The position numbers and the translations under genes were made by a program. The notes beneath the pieces were generated by a model that saw only the letters and a list, made by a program, of their open reading frames with translations, was not told the DNA's origin and searched no databases. Below are positions 51,439 through 59,692 of a stretch of DNA of 64,000 nt, piece after piece. How positions within the stretch are numbered: position 1 is the stretch's first letter; each line of letters opens with the position of its first letter. The DNA lies in NCBI GenBank assembly GCA_025999455.1, contig AP024683.1, forward strand, positions 255,501 through 319,500. Direction: 5' to 3'. Source of the stretch: Geminicoccaceae bacterium (GTDB taxonomy: Bacteria; Pseudomonadota; Alphaproteobacteria; Geminicoccales; Geminicoccaceae).

Positions 51439-52431
51439 GTGACTGGTTCGATTCGTTCCCGCTGGCGCGCGATGCTGGTGCTCCTGGCTTGCCTTGTCGC
51501 GGCACCGCTCGCCGCCGCCGGAGACCTCGGCACGGTGCGGGCCGGCGTGCTCAAGTTCGGCACGGTGAGCTGGGAGCTCGACGTCATCAAACGCCACGGC
51601 CTCGACACCAAGGAAGGCTTCACCCTCCAGGTCCAAGAGTTCGCCGCCAACGACGCCGCCTCCATCGCCTTCATGGGCGACAACGTGGACGTCGTGGTCG
51701 AGGACTGGCTCTGGGTCGCGCGCCAGCGCGCCGAGGGCGTGGCGGTGAGCTTCATCCCCTATTCGAGCGCCGTGGGTGCGCTCGTCGTCCGGCCCGATCG
51801 CGGCATCGCACGGCTCACCGATCTCACGGGCAAGAAACTCGGGGTGGCCGGTGGCGCCCTCGACAAGAGCTGGCTGATCCTCCAGGCCCTAGCCCGCCGC
51901 GACGCCGGGCTCGAGCTCGCGAGTGCCGCGAGCCCCGCCTTCGGCGCCCCGCCGCTCCTGTCGGAAAAGCTCCTGTCGGGCGAGCTCGACGCGGTCGTGA
52001 CCTACTGGCCTTTCGCCGCGCGGCTCGAAGCCAAGGGGATGACCCGCCTGATCGGGATCGCCGACGCGCAAGAAGCGCTCGGCGTGCCGCGCACCACGCC
52101 GCAGCTCGGCTACATCTTCAAGGAGAGCTGGGCCAAGGCCGCCCCGGAGCGGGTCGCGGCGTTCGCGCGCGCGTCGCGCGCCGCCAAAGCGATCATGAAG
52201 GAGAGCGACGCCGAGTGGGAGAAACTCCGGCCGCTCACCCGCGCGGAGGACGACGCCACACTCGTGGCCCTGAGGCAGCGCTATCGGGAGGGAATCGTCG
52301 CGAGCTGGGGTGAGGCCGAACGGCAGGCGGCCGCTAAGCTCTTCGCGGTCCTCGCCGAGCTCGGCGGCGAGAAGCTCGTCGGCAAGGCCAAGACGCTCCC
52401 CGATGGCACGTTCTGGCCCCTGGTCTGGTGA
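51439..52431 (+). CDS. ABC transporter substrate-binding protein, NitT/TauT-like
   Basis: 330 residues with a signal peptide (AMLVLLACLVAAPLAAAG). The mature part (VRAGVLKFGTVSWELDVIKRHGLDTKEGFTLQVQEFAANDAASIAFMGDNVDVVVEDWLWVARQRAEG) is typical of the nitrate/sulfonate/taurine-type class, with KLGVAGGALDKSWLILQAL in the second lobe. GTG start at 51439. Overlaps the permease gene by 29 bases. The ligand is unknown; such genes recur beside lanthanide-type quinoproteins, which makes a small alcohol-linked compound or a metal complex imaginable but unproven. Confidence 0.82.
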   Translation: MTGSIRSRWRAMLVLLACLVAAPLAAAGDLGTVRAGVLKFGTVSWELDVIKRHGLDTKEGFTLQVQEFAANDAASIAFMGDNVDVVVEDWLWVARQRAEGVAVSFIPYSSAVGALVVRPDRGIARLTDLTGKKLGVAGGALDKSWLILQALARRDAGLELASAASPAFGAPPLLSEKLLSGELDAVVTYWPFAARLEAKGMTRLIGIADAQEALGVPRTTPQLGYIFKESWAKAAPERVAAFARASRAAKAIMKESDAEWEKLRPLTRAEDDATLVALRQRYREGIVASWGEAERQAAAKLFAVLAELGGEKLVGKAKTLPDGTFWPLVW

Positions 52432-53245
52432 GGTCGAGCTGAGCCCGGCCGAACTCGCGAGCGCGGCGCCCGCCGCACCGGCCGCGGCGCCTTCGGGGTT
52501 CCGCCCGCGCCGGTTCCTGCCGTTCGCCTCCTTCCTGCTCTTGTTGGCGCTCTGGGTCCTGGCGGCCGAGCTCGCGCAAGGGTCGCGGACGCTCCCCGGG
52601 CCGCTCGCGGTCCTCGAAGCGGCGTGGCGCGAGCTCCTCGCGGGCGAGCTCCTGCATCACCTGGCGGCGACCCTGGGCCGGGTCGGCGCGAGCTTCGCGA
52701 TCGCCATGACCGTGGGCTCGGCGATCGGGATCGCGATGGGCCGCTCGGCTTGGGCCGACGAGTTCGGCCGGCCTTGGCTCCTGCTCGGCCTCAACATGCC
52801 GGCGCTCGTCACGATCGTCCTCTGCTACGTCTGGATCGGGCTGGTCGAGGCGGCGGCCGTGACCGCCGTCGCGCTCAACAAGATCCCGAACGTGGCGGTG
52901 ACGGTGCGCGAAGGGGCGAAAGCCCTCGACCGTGGCCTCCTCGAAATGGCCCAGGCCTTCGCCGTCCCGCGCGGCCGCGTTCTCGCCCACCTCGTGCTGC
53001 CGCAGCTCGCCCCCTACCTTCTGGGGGCGGCCCGGTCCGGTCTCGCCCTCGTCTGGAAGATCGTGCTCGTCGTCGAGTTGCTCGGCCGGCCGAACGGCGT
53101 GGGTTTCCAGATCCACACTGCCTTCCAGCTCTTCGACGTCGCCACGATCCTCGCTTACGCGCTCGCTTTCGTGGCGATCGTCCAGCTCATCGAGTGGGGG
53201 GCCCTGGAACCCCTCGCGCGCAGGCTCCAGCGCTGGCGGCGCTGA
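52403..53245 (+). CDS. ABC transporter permease, NitT/TauT-like
   Basis: About 280 residues with six membrane helices (FLPFASFLLLLALWVLAAELAQGS and later). The EAA loop is LLEMAQAFAVPRGRVLAHLVLPQLAPYLLGAARSGLALVWKIVLVVELLG, typical of SsuC/TauC permeases. The ATG at 52403 lies within the end of the binding-protein gene; a proline- and alanine-rich N-terminal stretch precedes the first helix. No cognate ATPase follows: the next gene is dehydrogenase 2, and the ATPase at 56.4 kb belongs to the sugar-type class. Confidence 0.85.
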   Translation: MARSGPWSGEVELSPAELASAAPAAPAAAPSGFRPRRFLPFASFLLLLALWVLAAELAQGSRTLPGPLAVLEAAWRELLAGELLHHLAATLGRVGASFAIAMTVGSAIGIAMGRSAWADEFGRPWLLLGLNMPALVTIVLCYVWIGLVEAAAVTAVALNKIPNVAVTVREGAKALDRGLLEMAQAFAVPRGRVLAHLVLPQLAPYLLGAARSGLALVWKIVLVVELLGRPNGVGFQIHTAFQLFDVATILAYALAFVAIVQLIEWGALEPLARRLQRWRR

Positions 53246-53284
53246 CCCGGGTCGGGCGGTCCGCGCCCGCCCGCCGCAGCGCGC

Positions 53285-53290
53285 TTGACA
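53285..53290 (+). promoter_or_regulatory. Possible -35 element of dehydrogenase 2
   Basis: A perfect TTGACA, preceded by C as in alphaproteobacterial promoters, in GC-rich sequence 63 bases before the start of dehydrogenase 2. No good -10 is visible at 16-18 bases (CCTAGC is the nearest), so an activator may be needed. Confidence 0.4.
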
Positions 53291-53353
53291 AGCGGGGCGC
53301 CCTCCTGTCCTAGCCTCGGTCGACCCGAGCCATGCGCCGGGCAGGGAGGTCCC

Positions 53354-55045
53354 ATGCGAAAAGCCCAGTCGTTCTTGCTCGCGAGCTGCGCGGCGGTGGC
53401 CGTCGCCGCATTCGGTGCCGCTTCCGCCGCCGCCGAAACCGGTTGGCCGATGTACGGCGGAAACTACCAAAAGTGGCACTACAGCACGCTCGACAAGATC
53501 AACACGACCAACGTCAAACGGTTGAGCTTCGCCTGGGCGCAGTCCCTCGGCAACGCCTTCTCGCAAGAGTCCACGCCGCTCGTCGTCGGTGACACGCTCT
53601 ACGTCACGAGCGCCAACGGCCCGCAGCACGTCATGGCGCTCGATGCCGCGACCGGGGCCATCCGCTGGAAGACCGACCTCGAGATGCCGGCCGGCGTTCA
53701 GCAATATGCCTGTTGCGGTGTCGTAAACCGTGGCGTCGCCTACAGCGAGGGGCTCGTCTTCGTCGGCCGGCTCGACGGCGCGTTGACGGCCCTCGACGCC
53801 AAGACCGGTGAGGAAGTCTGGACGGCGGACGTCGTCGACTACAAGCAGGGCTCGGTGATCACGTCGCCGCCGCTCGTGGTGAAAGATCTCGTCATCACGG
53901 GCTTCGGCGGCGGCGAGTACGGAGCGCGCGGGTACATCGTCGCCTACGACAAGAAGACCGGCAAGGAGCGCTGGAAGACCTGGACGGTCCCCGGCCCCGG
54001 TGAGCCCGGCAACGAATCCTGGAAGGGCGATTCCTGGAAGCAGGGTGGTGGCACGGTCTGGCTCGTCGCCTCCTACGACCCGGAGCGCAATCTCGCCTAT
54101 TTCGGCACCTCCAACCCAGCGCCCTGGGCGGCCCACGTCCGCGGCCCCAACACCTCCGATTTCGGCCAGTATTCGAACAAATGGACCGCCGCGACGATCG
54201 CCGTGAACCCCGACGACGGGAAGATCGTCTGGGGTTTCCAGGGCACGCCGCACGATGCTTGGGACTACGACGGGGTGAACGAGCTCGTGCTCGTCGACAT
54301 CGACGTCACGGGCGACGGCAAGCCCGATCCGGTCGGGCTCAAGGCCGATCGCAACGGCTTCTTCTTCGTCCTCGACCGGGTCACCGGCAAGGCGCTCTCC
54401 GCCCAGCCCTTCGTGCCGACCAACTGGGCCAAAGGCTTCGATCTCGCCACCCAGCGCCCGATCGAGGATCCGGCCAAGCGTCCCGGCCTCAAGAAGAAAG
54501 CCGTCGACATCTGCCCCAATCTGATCGGTGGCAAGAACTGGATGCCGATGGCCTGGAGCCCGCAGACCAACCTCGTCTACATCCCCGCCAACAATCTCTG
54601 CATGGACATGGAGGACAGCGAGGTCGAGTACAAACGCGGCTCCTTCTACCTCGGGAAGGATTTCCCGACCAAGCCCGGCCCGGGTGGCTATCTCGGCGAA
54701 CTCATCGCCTGGGACCCGGTCAAGCAGACCAAGGTCTGGGGGATCAAGGAGAAGTGGCCGTTCAACGGTGGGGCGCTCGCCACCGCGGGCGGTCTCGTCT
54801 TCGCCGGCAATTACGAGGGGCTCTTCCGCGCCGTCGACGCGAAGACCGGTGAGGTCCTCTGGTCGAAGCGACTCGGCTCGGGCATCCACGCCGGGCCCGC
54901 GACCTACGAAGTCGGCGGCAAGCAATACGTGGTCGTGGCGGTCGGTCGCTCGGAGACCATTCCGGGCTTTCTGGGCGAGATCGGTCGGCAGATGATCGAC
55001 GCCCAGCCGACCGGCGGCACGCTCTTCGCCTTCACCCTCGAGTGA
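53354..55045 (+). CDS. PQQ-dependent methanol/alcohol dehydrogenase 2, XoxF-like
   Basis: About 563 residues: signal peptide (FLLASCAAVAVAAFGAASAAAE), then WPMYGGNYQKWHYSTLDKINTTNVKRL, typical of the methanol/ethanol family. Vicinal Cys120-Cys121 (YACCGVVNRG). Active-site Glu in GGEYGARG, Asn in GTSNPAPW, catalytic Asp304 with Asp306 in HDAWDYDGVNE, the lanthanide-type Asp-x-Asp of XoxF. The PQQ-contact arginine is present in ADRNGFFFVLDR, as in methanol dehydrogenases. GCAGGGAGGT precedes the ATG. Followed by a UUCG-loop hairpin and the XoxJ-cytochrome fusion, which supports a XoxF-type role in methanol or other alcohol oxidation. Confidence 0.92.
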   Translation: MRKAQSFLLASCAAVAVAAFGAASAAAETGWPMYGGNYQKWHYSTLDKINTTNVKRLSFAWAQSLGNAFSQESTPLVVGDTLYVTSANGPQHVMALDAATGAIRWKTDLEMPAGVQQYACCGVVNRGVAYSEGLVFVGRLDGALTALDAKTGEEVWTADVVDYKQGSVITSPPLVVKDLVITGFGGGEYGARGYIVAYDKKTGKERWKTWTVPGPGEPGNESWKGDSWKQGGGTVWLVASYDPERNLAYFGTSNPAPWAAHVRGPNTSDFGQYSNKWTAATIAVNPDDGKIVWGFQGTPHDAWDYDGVNELVLVDIDVTGDGKPDPVGLKADRNGFFFVLDRVTGKALSAQPFVPTNWAKGFDLATQRPIEDPAKRPGLKKKAVDICPNLIGGKNWMPMAWSPQTNLVYIPANNLCMDMEDSEVEYKRGSFYLGKDFPTKPGPGGYLGELIAWDPVKQTKVWGIKEKWPFNGGALATAGGLVFAGNYEGLFRAVDAKTGEVLWSKRLGSGIHAGPATYEVGGKQYVVVAVGRSETIPGFLGEIGRQMIDAQPTGGTLFAFTLE

Positions 55046-55053
55046 CGGTCTCC

Positions 55054-55085
55054 GGACGGGCGGCTTCGGCCGCCCGTCCTTTCTC
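55054..55085 (+). terminator. UUCG hairpin with short U-run after dehydrogenase 2
   Basis: An 11-bp perfect stem GGACGGGCGGC/GCCGCCCGTCC with a TTCG tetraloop (55054-55079) followed by TTTCTCC. It begins eight bases after the dehydrogenase stop and ends about 20 bases before the next start, so it probably limits read-through into the XoxJ-cytochrome gene. Confidence 0.65.
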
Positions 55086-55101
55086 CGCGCGGAGACGCCC
55101 C

Positions 55102-56235
55102 ATGCGACGCCTCGCTTCGCTCACGCTGGCCGCGGCCACGGCGTTCCTCCTGGCCGGGCCCGACGTCGCCGCCGAGCCGCTGCGGGTCTGCCTGGATCCC
55201 GACACGCCGCCCTTGAGCACGGCCCAGGGGGACCGCCACGGCATCTACTACGAGGTCGGCGAACGGCTCGCAGCGGCCCTCGGCCGGCCTTTCCAGGTCT
55301 ATTGGTGGCCGACCGATCTCGGCAAACGCGCCATCCGGCTCACGCTTCTGGCCGACCGCTGCGACGTGATGCTCGGCGTCCCGCACGTGAAGGGGCTCAT
55401 GGGTCCCCGCCTCCTGGTCGCGGGACCGTTGCTCGAGCTCGGCTACGTTCTCGTCCTGCCGGAAGAGGGCGCGATCGATCGGATCGACGAGCTCGTGGGC
55501 CGGCGTGTGGCGGTGGCGTTCAACAGCGAGGCCCAGAACGCCCTCGCCACGCTCGACGGCGTCGTGCCGGTCACCTTCCGCGAACCCGAGCAGGCGCTGC
55601 GGGCGCTCGCTGCGCGCGAGGCCGATGCGGCCTTCGTCTGGGAAGCACCGGTTCCCTGGATCGAGCGGGAGACGGGGCGGCGCTTCACGGTGATCGCGAT
55701 CGACGGCCCGCGGCTGCGCTGGCAGTCGGCAGCCGGCGTCGCCCGTGGGAACGAGGCCTTGCGCGACCGGTTGGACGAGCTCCTCCGGGGCATGCGCGAG
55801 GAGATCGCCGCGATCGCCCGGAGCTACGGCCTCCGCTACGACGGCCGCCTGAGCTGGAACTGGCTGCCGGCCTCGGCCGAGCGGCGCAGCGATCTGCCCG
55901 TCGAACCTTCGCCGATCGTTCGGGTCGCGGCCGAGGCCCCGGCGGCGGACGATCTCCGGGCGGTCGCCGAGCGCGGCCGCGAGCTCTTCAACTCGGTCCT
56001 GGGCTGCGCCCATTGCCACGGCCCCGACGCCGTCGGCCCCGACAAGCCGCGCGATCTGCGCCGCATGAAGATCCGCTACCGGACGGGCTGGGTGGACGCC
56101 TATTGGGAGACGGTCCGCGAGGGTCGGCTGCAGACCCAATCGGGCCTCGTCATGCCGGCCTGGAAGGACACCGCCTCCGAGGAGGATCTGCGGGCGATCC
56201 TCGCCTGGCTCACGGGCCTCCAGGTGAGCCGCTGA
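55102..56235 (+). CDS. XoxJ-like periplasmic binding protein fused to cytochrome c
   Basis: About 377 residues: signal peptide (ASLTLAAATAFLLAGPDVAA); a type II periplasmic binding domain to about residue 270 (LRVCLDPDTPPLSTAQGDRHGIYYEVGERLAAALGRPFQVYWWPTDLGKRAIRLTLLADRCDVMLGVP), the quinoprotein-associated XoxJ/MxaJ class; then a mono-haem cytochrome c domain with Cys302-x-x-Cys305-His306 and a probable ligand Met in GLVMPAWKD. XoxJ and the cytochrome XoxG are normally separate; the fusion would tie enzyme maturation or binding to electron transfer. ATG at 55102 has GGAGA upstream. Confidence 0.88.
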   Translation: MRRLASLTLAAATAFLLAGPDVAAEPLRVCLDPDTPPLSTAQGDRHGIYYEVGERLAAALGRPFQVYWWPTDLGKRAIRLTLLADRCDVMLGVPHVKGLMGPRLLVAGPLLELGYVLVLPEEGAIDRIDELVGRRVAVAFNSEAQNALATLDGVVPVTFREPEQALRALAAREADAAFVWEAPVPWIERETGRRFTVIAIDGPRLRWQSAAGVARGNEALRDRLDELLRGMREEIAAIARSYGLRYDGRLSWNWLPASAERRSDLPVEPSPIVRVAAEAPAADDLRAVAERGRELFNSVLGCAHCHGPDAVGPDKPRDLRRMKIRYRTGWVDAYWETVREGRLQTQSGLVMPAWKDTASEEDLRAILAWLTGLQVSR

Positions 56236-56400
56236 GCCGGCGGCGGGCAATCGTAAGGCACCGCCTGGGCCGAACCGGCGAGATCGGCACGGACAGCTCT
56301 TCGCTGGCGACGGAGCCGTTTCGAGGCCGTCCGACCCGACCGCTTGCCGCGTCGGGGCCGATCGCCTAGGCCTCGGCCGCGCGCGAGCGAGAGGGAAGCC

Positions 56401-57453
56401 TTGCCCGAAGTCCGCATCGAGCGGCTCGCCAAGCGGTTCGGGGCGACCGTCGCGGTCGACGAGGTGAGCTTCACCGTCGAGGACGGCAGCCTGGCGGTCC
56501 TGCTCGGCCCCTCGGGCTGCGGCAAGTCGACGACGCTGCGCCTCGTCGCCGGACTCGAAACGGCGAGTTCGGGTCGCATCCTGGTCGACGGCAAGGACGT
56601 CACGGCGCTGCCGCCGCCGGCGAGAGGCCTCGCCATGGTCTTCCAGAGCTACGCGCTCTTCCCGCATCTCGACGTCGCCCGGAACATCACCTTCGGCCTC
56701 GAGGTCCGGCGGGTTCCGAAGGCCGAGCGGCAGCGACGGTTGGCGGCGGCCGCGGCGCTGTTGGGCCTCGAGGGACTCTTGGCACGTAAGCCCGCCCAGC
56801 TTTCGGGTGGCCAGCAGCAGCGCGTGGCGCTCGCCCGCGCGATCGTGGCCGAAGCCCGCCTCTGCCTCATGGACGAGCCGCTCTCCAACCTCGACGCCAA
56901 GCTCCGTCAGGAGATGCGCAAGGAGATCCGCGAGCTGCAGCGCCGGCTCGGCATGACGATGCTCTACGTCACCCACGACCAGGTCGAGGCGATGACCATG
57001 GCCGACCGGATCGTCCTCTTGAAGGACGGTCGGGTCGAGCAGGTGGGCACGCCGGCGGAGCTCTACGGCCGTCCGGCGACACTCTTCGCCGCATCCTTCC
57101 TCGGGACACCCCCGATGAGCCTGTTGGCGCTCGAGGACGGGCCGGAGGGCGCGGTCGTGGCCGGCAGCTCGACCTGCGTCCTTCCCGGCCGGCCGGGCCG
57201 CGGTCGGGTCTTGGGCTTGCGTCCGGAGGCCGTGCGGCTTGCCGATGGGGACGGTCATCGAGCTGTCGTCGAAGGCGTCGAGTTTCTCGGCGCCGACAGC
57301 CACCTCACCTGCCGGATCGGGAGCGAGCGTCTGCTCGTCCGTGCGAGCGGGCTCGTCGATCTCGCCCCCGGAACCGAGATCGGGCTCGACTGGCCGGCCG
57401 GGGCGGTGCACCTGTTCGACGCCGGGAGCGGCCGACGGATCGAGGCAGGCTGA
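56401..57453 (+). CDS. Sugar-type ABC transporter ATP-binding protein (UgpC/MalK-like)
   Basis: About 350 residues. Walker [11 protein letters not shown]-loop [16 protein letters not shown], signature [15 protein letters not shown], Walker [16 protein letters not shown], and a C-terminal TOBE-like regulatory region ([16 protein letters not shown]...[15 protein letters not shown]) as in MalK/UgpC. TTG start at 56401 after GAGGGAA; the longer in-frame extension lacks conservation. First gene of an ATPase-binding protein-permease-permease operon. The class serves sugars, polyols or glycerol-3-phosphate. Confidence 0.93.
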   Translation: MPEVRIERLAKRFGATVAVDEVSFTVEDGSLAVLLGPSGCGKSTTLRLVAGLETASSGRILVDGKDVTALPPPARGLAMVFQSYALFPHLDVARNITFGLEVRRVPKAERQRRLAAAAALLGLEGLLARKPAQLSGGQQQRVALARAIVAEARLCLMDEPLSNLDAKLRQEMRKEIRELQRRLGMTMLYVTHDQVEAMTMADRIVLLKDGRVEQVGTPAELYGRPATLFAASFLGTPPMSLLALEDGPEGAVVAGSSTCVLPGRPGRGRVLGLRPEAVRLADGDGHRAVVEGVEFLGADSHLTCRIGSERLLVRASGLVDLAPGTEIGLDWPAGAVHLFDAGSGRRIEAG

Positions 57454-57480
57454 GCGGCGAGCCGAGGGAGGAGCAGAGCG

Positions 57481-58779
57481 ATGCGTGTGACACGGCGTGG
57501 CTTCACCGCCTTGGGGGCGGCGGCGATCGGCAGTGCCGGCCTCGGCGTTCGGCCGGCCCGCTCCACCGAGGTGAAGCTCACCTTCTACTACCCGATCGCC
57601 GTGGGCGGGCCGATCACCAAGATCGTCGACGGCTACGCCAAACGTTTCGCCGAGCTCCATCCCGGCATCATGATCGAACCCGTTTATACCGGTAGTTATC
57701 AGGATACGATGACCAAGACCTTGACCGCGCTCAAAGGCGGCAACCCGCCGCATCTGGCGGTGCTGCTCGCGGTCGACACCTTCACGCTCTACGACGAGGA
57801 CGCGATCGTCCCGTTCGACGAGCTCGTCCAGAGCGAGGCCGACCGGGCCTGGATGAAGAGCTTCTATCCGGCGTTCCTCGAGAACGGGGCGATCGACGGC
57901 AAGACCTGGGGCATCCCCTTCCAGCGTTCGACCCCCGTCCTCTACTGGAACAAGGAGGCTTTCGCCGAGGCCGGGCTCGACCCGGAGCGGCCGCCGGCAA
58001 CCTGGGACGAGCAGGTCGAGTTCGCCAAGAAGCTCACCAAGCGGGATTCGGCCGGCAACGTCACACAATACGGCATCCAAATCCCCTCGTCCGGCTTCCC
58101 CTACTGGCTCTTCCAGGGACTCGTGATCCAGAACGGCGGTCAGCTCATGAACGCCGCGGGCAACGAAGTCTATTTCGACACGCCCGAAGTGGTCGAGGCG
58201 TTGCAGTACCAAGTCGATCTGGCCCGCAAGCACGGAGCCATGGCCCCGGGGATCATCGAATGGGGCACCACGCCCAAGGACTTTTTCGAGCGCCGGACGG
58301 CGATGATGTGGACCACCACGGGCAACCTCACGAACGTGCGCAACAACGCGCCCTTCCCCTTCGGTGTGGCGATGTTGCCCGCCAAGAAGCGGCGCGGCGC
58401 GCCCACCGGTGGCGGCAACCTCTTCATTTTCAAACGCGCTACACCCGCCGAGCGTCAGGCCGCGTTCACCTTCGTGCGCTGGCTCACCTCGCCCGAGATG
58501 GCGGCCGATTGGGGTATCGCCACGGGGTACGTCGCCACGAGCCCGGCTGCCTGGGAAACGCCGGCCATGAAGAAGTACGTGGCCGAGTTCCCGCCCGCGA
58601 CCGTGGCCCGCGACCAGCTCCAGTACGCCAAGGCCGAGCTCTCGACGCACGAGAACCAGCGGGTCACCAAGGTCTTCAACGACGGGCTGCAGGCCGCGCT
58701 CACGCTCGCCAAGAGCCCGGCCCAGGCCATGAAGGACGCGCAGGCCGAGGCGATGCGGATCCTCGCCCCTTACCGCTGA
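57481..58779 (+). CDS. ABC transporter substrate-binding protein, UgpB-like
   Basis: 432 residues of the extracellular solute-binding family 1. The N-terminus TRRGFTALGAAAIGSAGLGV fits the twin-arginine signal (S/T-R-R-x-F-x-x-L), so export is probably by Tat. VKLTFYYPIAVGGPITKIVDGYAKRFAELHPGIMIEPVYTGSYQDTMTKTLTALKGGNPPHLAVLL is close to glycerol-3-phosphate binding proteins. GGGAGGAG precedes the ATG. Ligand inferred only to class: glycerol-3-phosphate, polyol or sugar. Confidence 0.9.
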   Translation: MRVTRRGFTALGAAAIGSAGLGVRPARSTEVKLTFYYPIAVGGPITKIVDGYAKRFAELHPGIMIEPVYTGSYQDTMTKTLTALKGGNPPHLAVLLAVDTFTLYDEDAIVPFDELVQSEADRAWMKSFYPAFLENGAIDGKTWGIPFQRSTPVLYWNKEAFAEAGLDPERPPATWDEQVEFAKKLTKRDSAGNVTQYGIQIPSSGFPYWLFQGLVIQNGGQLMNAAGNEVYFDTPEVVEALQYQVDLARKHGAMAPGIIEWGTTPKDFFERRTAMMWTTTGNLTNVRNNAPFPFGVAMLPAKKRRGAPTGGGNLFIFKRATPAERQAAFTFVRWLTSPEMAADWGIATGYVATSPAAWETPAMKKYVAEFPPATVARDQLQYAKAELSTHENQRVTKVFNDGLQAALTLAKSPAQAMKDAQAEAMRILAPYR

Positions 58780-58813
58780 GCCGAGCGGGCGAGACGGCCC
58801 GGGAGATCGTCGG

Positions 58814-59692
58814 TTGGATCGCCGCATCCAGGCGGTCTATGGCTGGCTCCTCGCCCTGCCGGCCTGCGTCTTGCTCGCCGCCTTCACCCACTGGCCGGCC
58901 GTCGCCTCGCTGATCGACAGCTTCTGGTCGACCCCGCGCGGGCGGCGGCCGGCACAATTCGTAGGCTTCGAGCACTACCGACGAATGCTCGCCGACGACC
59001 CGATTTTCTTGCAGGTCGTCTGGAACAACTTCCTGTACGCGCTCGTGACCGTGCCGGCCGCGATCGGCCTCGCCCTGCTCATGGCGCTCCTCGTCAACGA
59101 GCGGATCCGCGCCCGCGGGCTCGTCCGCCTCGCCTACTTCACCCCCACCGTCCTGCCGATGGTGGCCGCCGCCAACATCTGGCTCTTCTTCTACACGCCG
59201 GGCTACGGCCTCTTGAACCAGATCCTGAGCGCATTCGGCCTGCCCGACACCAACTTCCTCGGATCGCGCGACACGGCACTCTGGAGTGTCATGGTCGTGA
59301 CGATCTGGAAGGAGGCCGGCTTCTTCATGATCTTCTACCTGGCGGCCCTGCAGGCGATCCCGCCGGTCCTCGAGGAAGCGGCCCGGCTCGAGGGCGCCTC
59401 GCACCTCGTCTATCTGCGCCGGGTAGCTCTGCCGCTCCTGATGCCCACGACCCTCTTCGTCCTCGTGAACGCGCTGATCGGCGCCTTCCGGGTGGTCGAC
59501 CACGTCGTCGCCATGACCCAGGGCGGCCCGGACAATGCGAGCGCGCTCCTGCTCTTCTACATCTACGAGACCGCCTTCCGTTTCTGGGACACGGGCTACG
59601 CCTCGGCACTCACCGTGGTCCTCCTCCTGGTCCTGGGCGGCATCTCGATCGCCCAGGTCCGCCTCCTCGACCGGCGGATCCACTACCGATGA
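58814..59692 (+). CDS. ABC transporter permease, UgpA-like
   Basis: 292 residues, six membrane helices (for example YGWLLALPACVLLAAFTHWPAVASL). EAA motif EEAARLEGASHLVYLRRVALPLLMPTTLFVLVNALIGAFRVVDHV. Matches the first permease of glycerol-3-phosphate/sugar importers. TTG start at 58814 after GGGAG; no closer ATG. Its stop overlaps the next gene's ATG in ATGA. Confidence 0.92.
   Translation: MDRRIQAVYGWLLALPACVLLAAFTHWPAVASLIDSFWSTPRGRRPAQFVGFEHYRRMLADDPIFLQVVWNNFLYALVTVPAAIGLALLMALLVNERIRARGLVRLAYFTPTVLPMVAAANIWLFFYTPGYGLLNQILSAFGLPDTNFLGSRDTALWSVMVVTIWKEAGFFMIFYLAALQAIPPVLEEAARLEGASHLVYLRRVALPLLMPTTLFVLVNALIGAFRVVDHVVAMTQGGPDNASALLLFYIYETAFRFWDTGYASALTVVLLLVLGGISIAQVRLLDRRIHYR

Noticed and set aside
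54904-58827. Long minus-strand open frame (about 1307 codons) across the end of dehydrogenase 2 and the ABC genes
   Set aside because: It is antisense to four well-supported genes and shows no motifs; a GC-skew artefact.
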